Positions 62,626 to 64,000 of a DNA stretch of 64,000 nucleotides are shown in pieces. A program made the position numbers and the translations under genes. The notes beneath the pieces were generated by a model, which saw nothing but the letters and a program-made list of their open reading frames with translations, made no database searches and was not told where the DNA came from. Each line of letters opens with the position of its first letter. Position 1 is the stretch's first letter. Source of the DNA: Bubalus kerabau (Eukaryota > Chordata > Mammalia > Artiodactyla > Bovidae); assembly GCF_029407905.1 (NCBI RefSeq), contig NC_073643.1, positions 39,280,501 through 39,344,500 of the forward strand. The letters are read 5' to 3'.

Positions 62626-62683
62626 AATATGATGCACTGGCAAAAGTGATCCAGCATCATCCAGACAGGCATGAGACATTAAA
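62626..62683 (+). CDS. THOC7: THOC7 coding exon 5
   Basis: A 58-nt exon with acceptor TTTCAG and donor AA|GTAAGT. It encodes (E)YDALAKVIQHHPDRHETL plus two bases of a Lys codon. The phase (2) fits the expected next residues of the family. No further THOC7 exon was recognised before 64000. Confidence 0.93.
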
Positions 62684-62913
62684 GTAAGTTTAGAGTTTTA
62701 CTTTGAAAAGAACTAATCTTTATACATAAATGTTTACATACTAGTCTACACATTCCATTTCTATGGAAATATATCATATGTTTCAAAAAATAGGGGTCAG
62801 CCTTAAAAATTACAGATTCTAATACCACTTGATTAGATTTTTCCTTCTGCTAACCTTGCTGCCTATAGTTCTAAAATAAATGCATGTAATATGTATCAAT
62901 ACAAAAACAGATA

Positions 62914-63193
62914 AGAGAAGGCAATGGCACCCCACTCCAGTACTCTTGCCTGGAAAATCCCATGGATGGAGGAGCCTGGTAGGCTGCAGTCCATGGGGTC
63001 GCTAAGAGTCGGACACGGCTGAGCAACTTCACTTTCACTTTTTACTTTCATGCATTGGAGAGGGAAATGGCAACCCACTCCAGTGTTCTTGCCTGGAGAA
63101 TCCCAGGGACGGGGGAGCCTGGTGGGCTGACGTCTATGGGGTCGCACAGAGTCGGACACGACTGAAGCGACTTAGCAGCAGCAGCAGCAGCAG
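62914..63193 (+). mobile_element. Bov-A2 SINE, plus copy of an inverted pair
   Basis: Both BovA monomers are complete: 'gagaaggcaatggcacccca' and 'ggaaatggcaacccactcca'. The (AGC)n tail runs 63174-63193. Confidence 0.95.
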
Positions 63194-63197
63194 AATA

Positions 63198-63486
63198 TGG
63201 TCTACTTATCGCTAAGTCGCTTCAGTCGTGTTCGACTCTGTGTGATCCCATAGACGGCAGTCCACCAGGCTCTGCCATCCCTGGGATTCTCCAGGCAAGA
63301 ACACTGTAGTGGGTTTCCATTTCCCTCTCCAATTCATGAAAGTGAAAAGTGAAAGTGAAGTCTCTCAGTCGTGTCCGACTCCTAGCGACCTCATAGACTG
63401 CAGCCTTCCAGGATCCTCTGTCCATGGGATTTTCCAGGCAAGAGTACTAGAGTGGGGTGCCATTGCCTTCTCCGTGGTCTACTTAT
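63198..63486 (-). mobile_element. Bov-A2 SINE, minus copy, with target duplication
   Basis: A complete reversed Bov-A2 at 63210-63474 ending 'tgccattgccttctcc'. TGGTCTACTTAT flanks it exactly (63198-63209 and 63475-63486), a perfect 12-bp target duplication showing a recent separate insertion. Confidence 0.95.
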
Positions 63487-63780
63487 ATAGAATACTAAAT
63501 AGGAGTTATAGAGAATTTGGAAATAAACACTTTCCAAACACCAATTTAAAAAATAATCAGTGAAAAGGAAATCAGAAGATATATATAATGAACTTTAAAT
63601 TATTACTAAGTTTCTGAAATATATACATAATAATAATCATTTATAAAAGTTAGAGCCCTCCAAATATTCTATACTGATCCTGTATATTATTGAGATACAA
63701 ATATATGCATAAAAAAGGATTGATATAATATAAGGATTGCCTGAATGGAAAGTAGAGGAGGGAAAAAGGCCTGGTTCAGA

Positions 63781-63984
63781 GGAAAGTGAAAGTGAAAGTG
63801 AATTCGCTCAGTGGTGTCCGACTCTTGTGACCCCATGGACTGTAGCCTACCAGGCTCCTCCACCCATGAGATTCTCCAGGCAAGAGTACTGGAGTGGGTT
63901 GCCATTTCCTTCTCCAGGGGATCTTCCCGACCCTGGGATGGAACCCGGGTCTTCCACATTCCAGGCAGACGCTTTAACCTCTGC
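63781..63984 (-). mobile_element. Bov-tA SINE, minus orientation
   Basis: Begins 'gaaagtgaattcgctcagtg', has 'tccaggcaagagtactggag' and ends with the reversed tRNA-like head 'gcagacgctttaacctctg'. Confidence 0.92.
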
Positions 63985-64000
63985 AATTTAGCACATTTAC

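Larger units (their letters stand above)
47083..62683 (+). other. THOC7: THOC7 gene, first five coding exons (gene-level span; 3' end off the right edge)
   Basis: Gene-level entry. Five exons join in phase (19 + 118 + 128 + 87 + 58 = 410 nt) to give the first 136 residues plus two bases of THO complex subunit 7. The family length is about 204 residues, so roughly a third is missing to the right. THOC7 is a small coiled-coil subunit of the nuclear THO complex, the core of TREX, which couples transcription and splicing to mRNA export; it pairs closely with THOC5. Intron 1 is long (12.4 kb), the next three introns are 0.7, 0.3 and 1.8 kb, and intron 5 runs past the window end. Confidence 0.93.
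62684..64000 (+). other. THOC7: THOC7 intron 5, incomplete
   Basis: Begins GTAAGT and runs off the window. It is dominated by recent SINEs: a pair of oppositely oriented Bov-A2 elements and a Bov-tA near the end. Confidence 0.8.

Noticed and set aside
1..64000. CRISPR arrays, bacterial operons, intact tRNA or rRNA genes, intact retroviruses
   Set aside because: None seen. tRNA-like segments are heads of SINEs, and no full-length LTR element or retroviral reading frame was recognised.

Overview
This is vertebrate nuclear DNA from a ruminant, most likely a bovid (cattle, buffalo, sheep or goat). Bovid-type repeats are scattered through the window: Bov-tA and Bov-A2 SINEs, BovB LINE 3' ends, CHR-type tRNA SINEs and young ruminant L1 3' ends. 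The bovid call rests on these families as I recognise them; I ran no search. There are no bacterial operons, CRISPR arrays, rRNA or functional tRNA genes.

Two protein-coding genes can be read exon by exon, and they diverge from each other. On the minus strand is the 5' part of ATXN7 (ataxin-7, SAGA deubiquitinase module). Its CAG/polyglutamine exon lies at 4355-4044 and the following exon at 3820-3752. The next exons lie left of the window. The long upstream intron runs to a GC-rich promoter near 46.7-47.0 kb, where a good minus-strand donor at 46746 probably ends noncoding exon 1. On the plus strand is THOC7 (THO/TREX mRNA-export complex). Its ATG is at 47083, and five coding exons (47083-47101, 59521-59638, 60369-60496, 60770-60856, 62626-62683) splice in phase to give the first 136 codons plus two bases. 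The rest lies beyond the right edge.

Layout: 1-3.6 kb is ATXN7 intron. A CpG island at 3.6-5.3 kb surrounds the CAG exon and may be an internal promoter. From 5.3 to 46.1 kb is ATXN7 intron with layers of repeats (MIR, L2 and L1 relics, BovB, SINEs, one hAT relic). A second CpG island at 46.1-47.8 kb is the shared ATXN7/THOC7 promoter. From 47.1 to 59.5 kb is THOC7 intron 1, and from 59.5 to 64 kb is the compact THOC7 exon cluster with SINE-rich introns 4 and 5.

The two genes work at linked steps of expression, but apart from the shared promoter nothing here shows co-function. The most notable structures are the short five-glutamine ATXN7 tract, an intronic SINE tail with a longer CAG run than the coding tract, a perfect 22-bp DNA hairpin in THOC7 intron 1, and two head-on Bov-A2 SINEs in THOC7 intron 5. 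I found no undescribed gene system.
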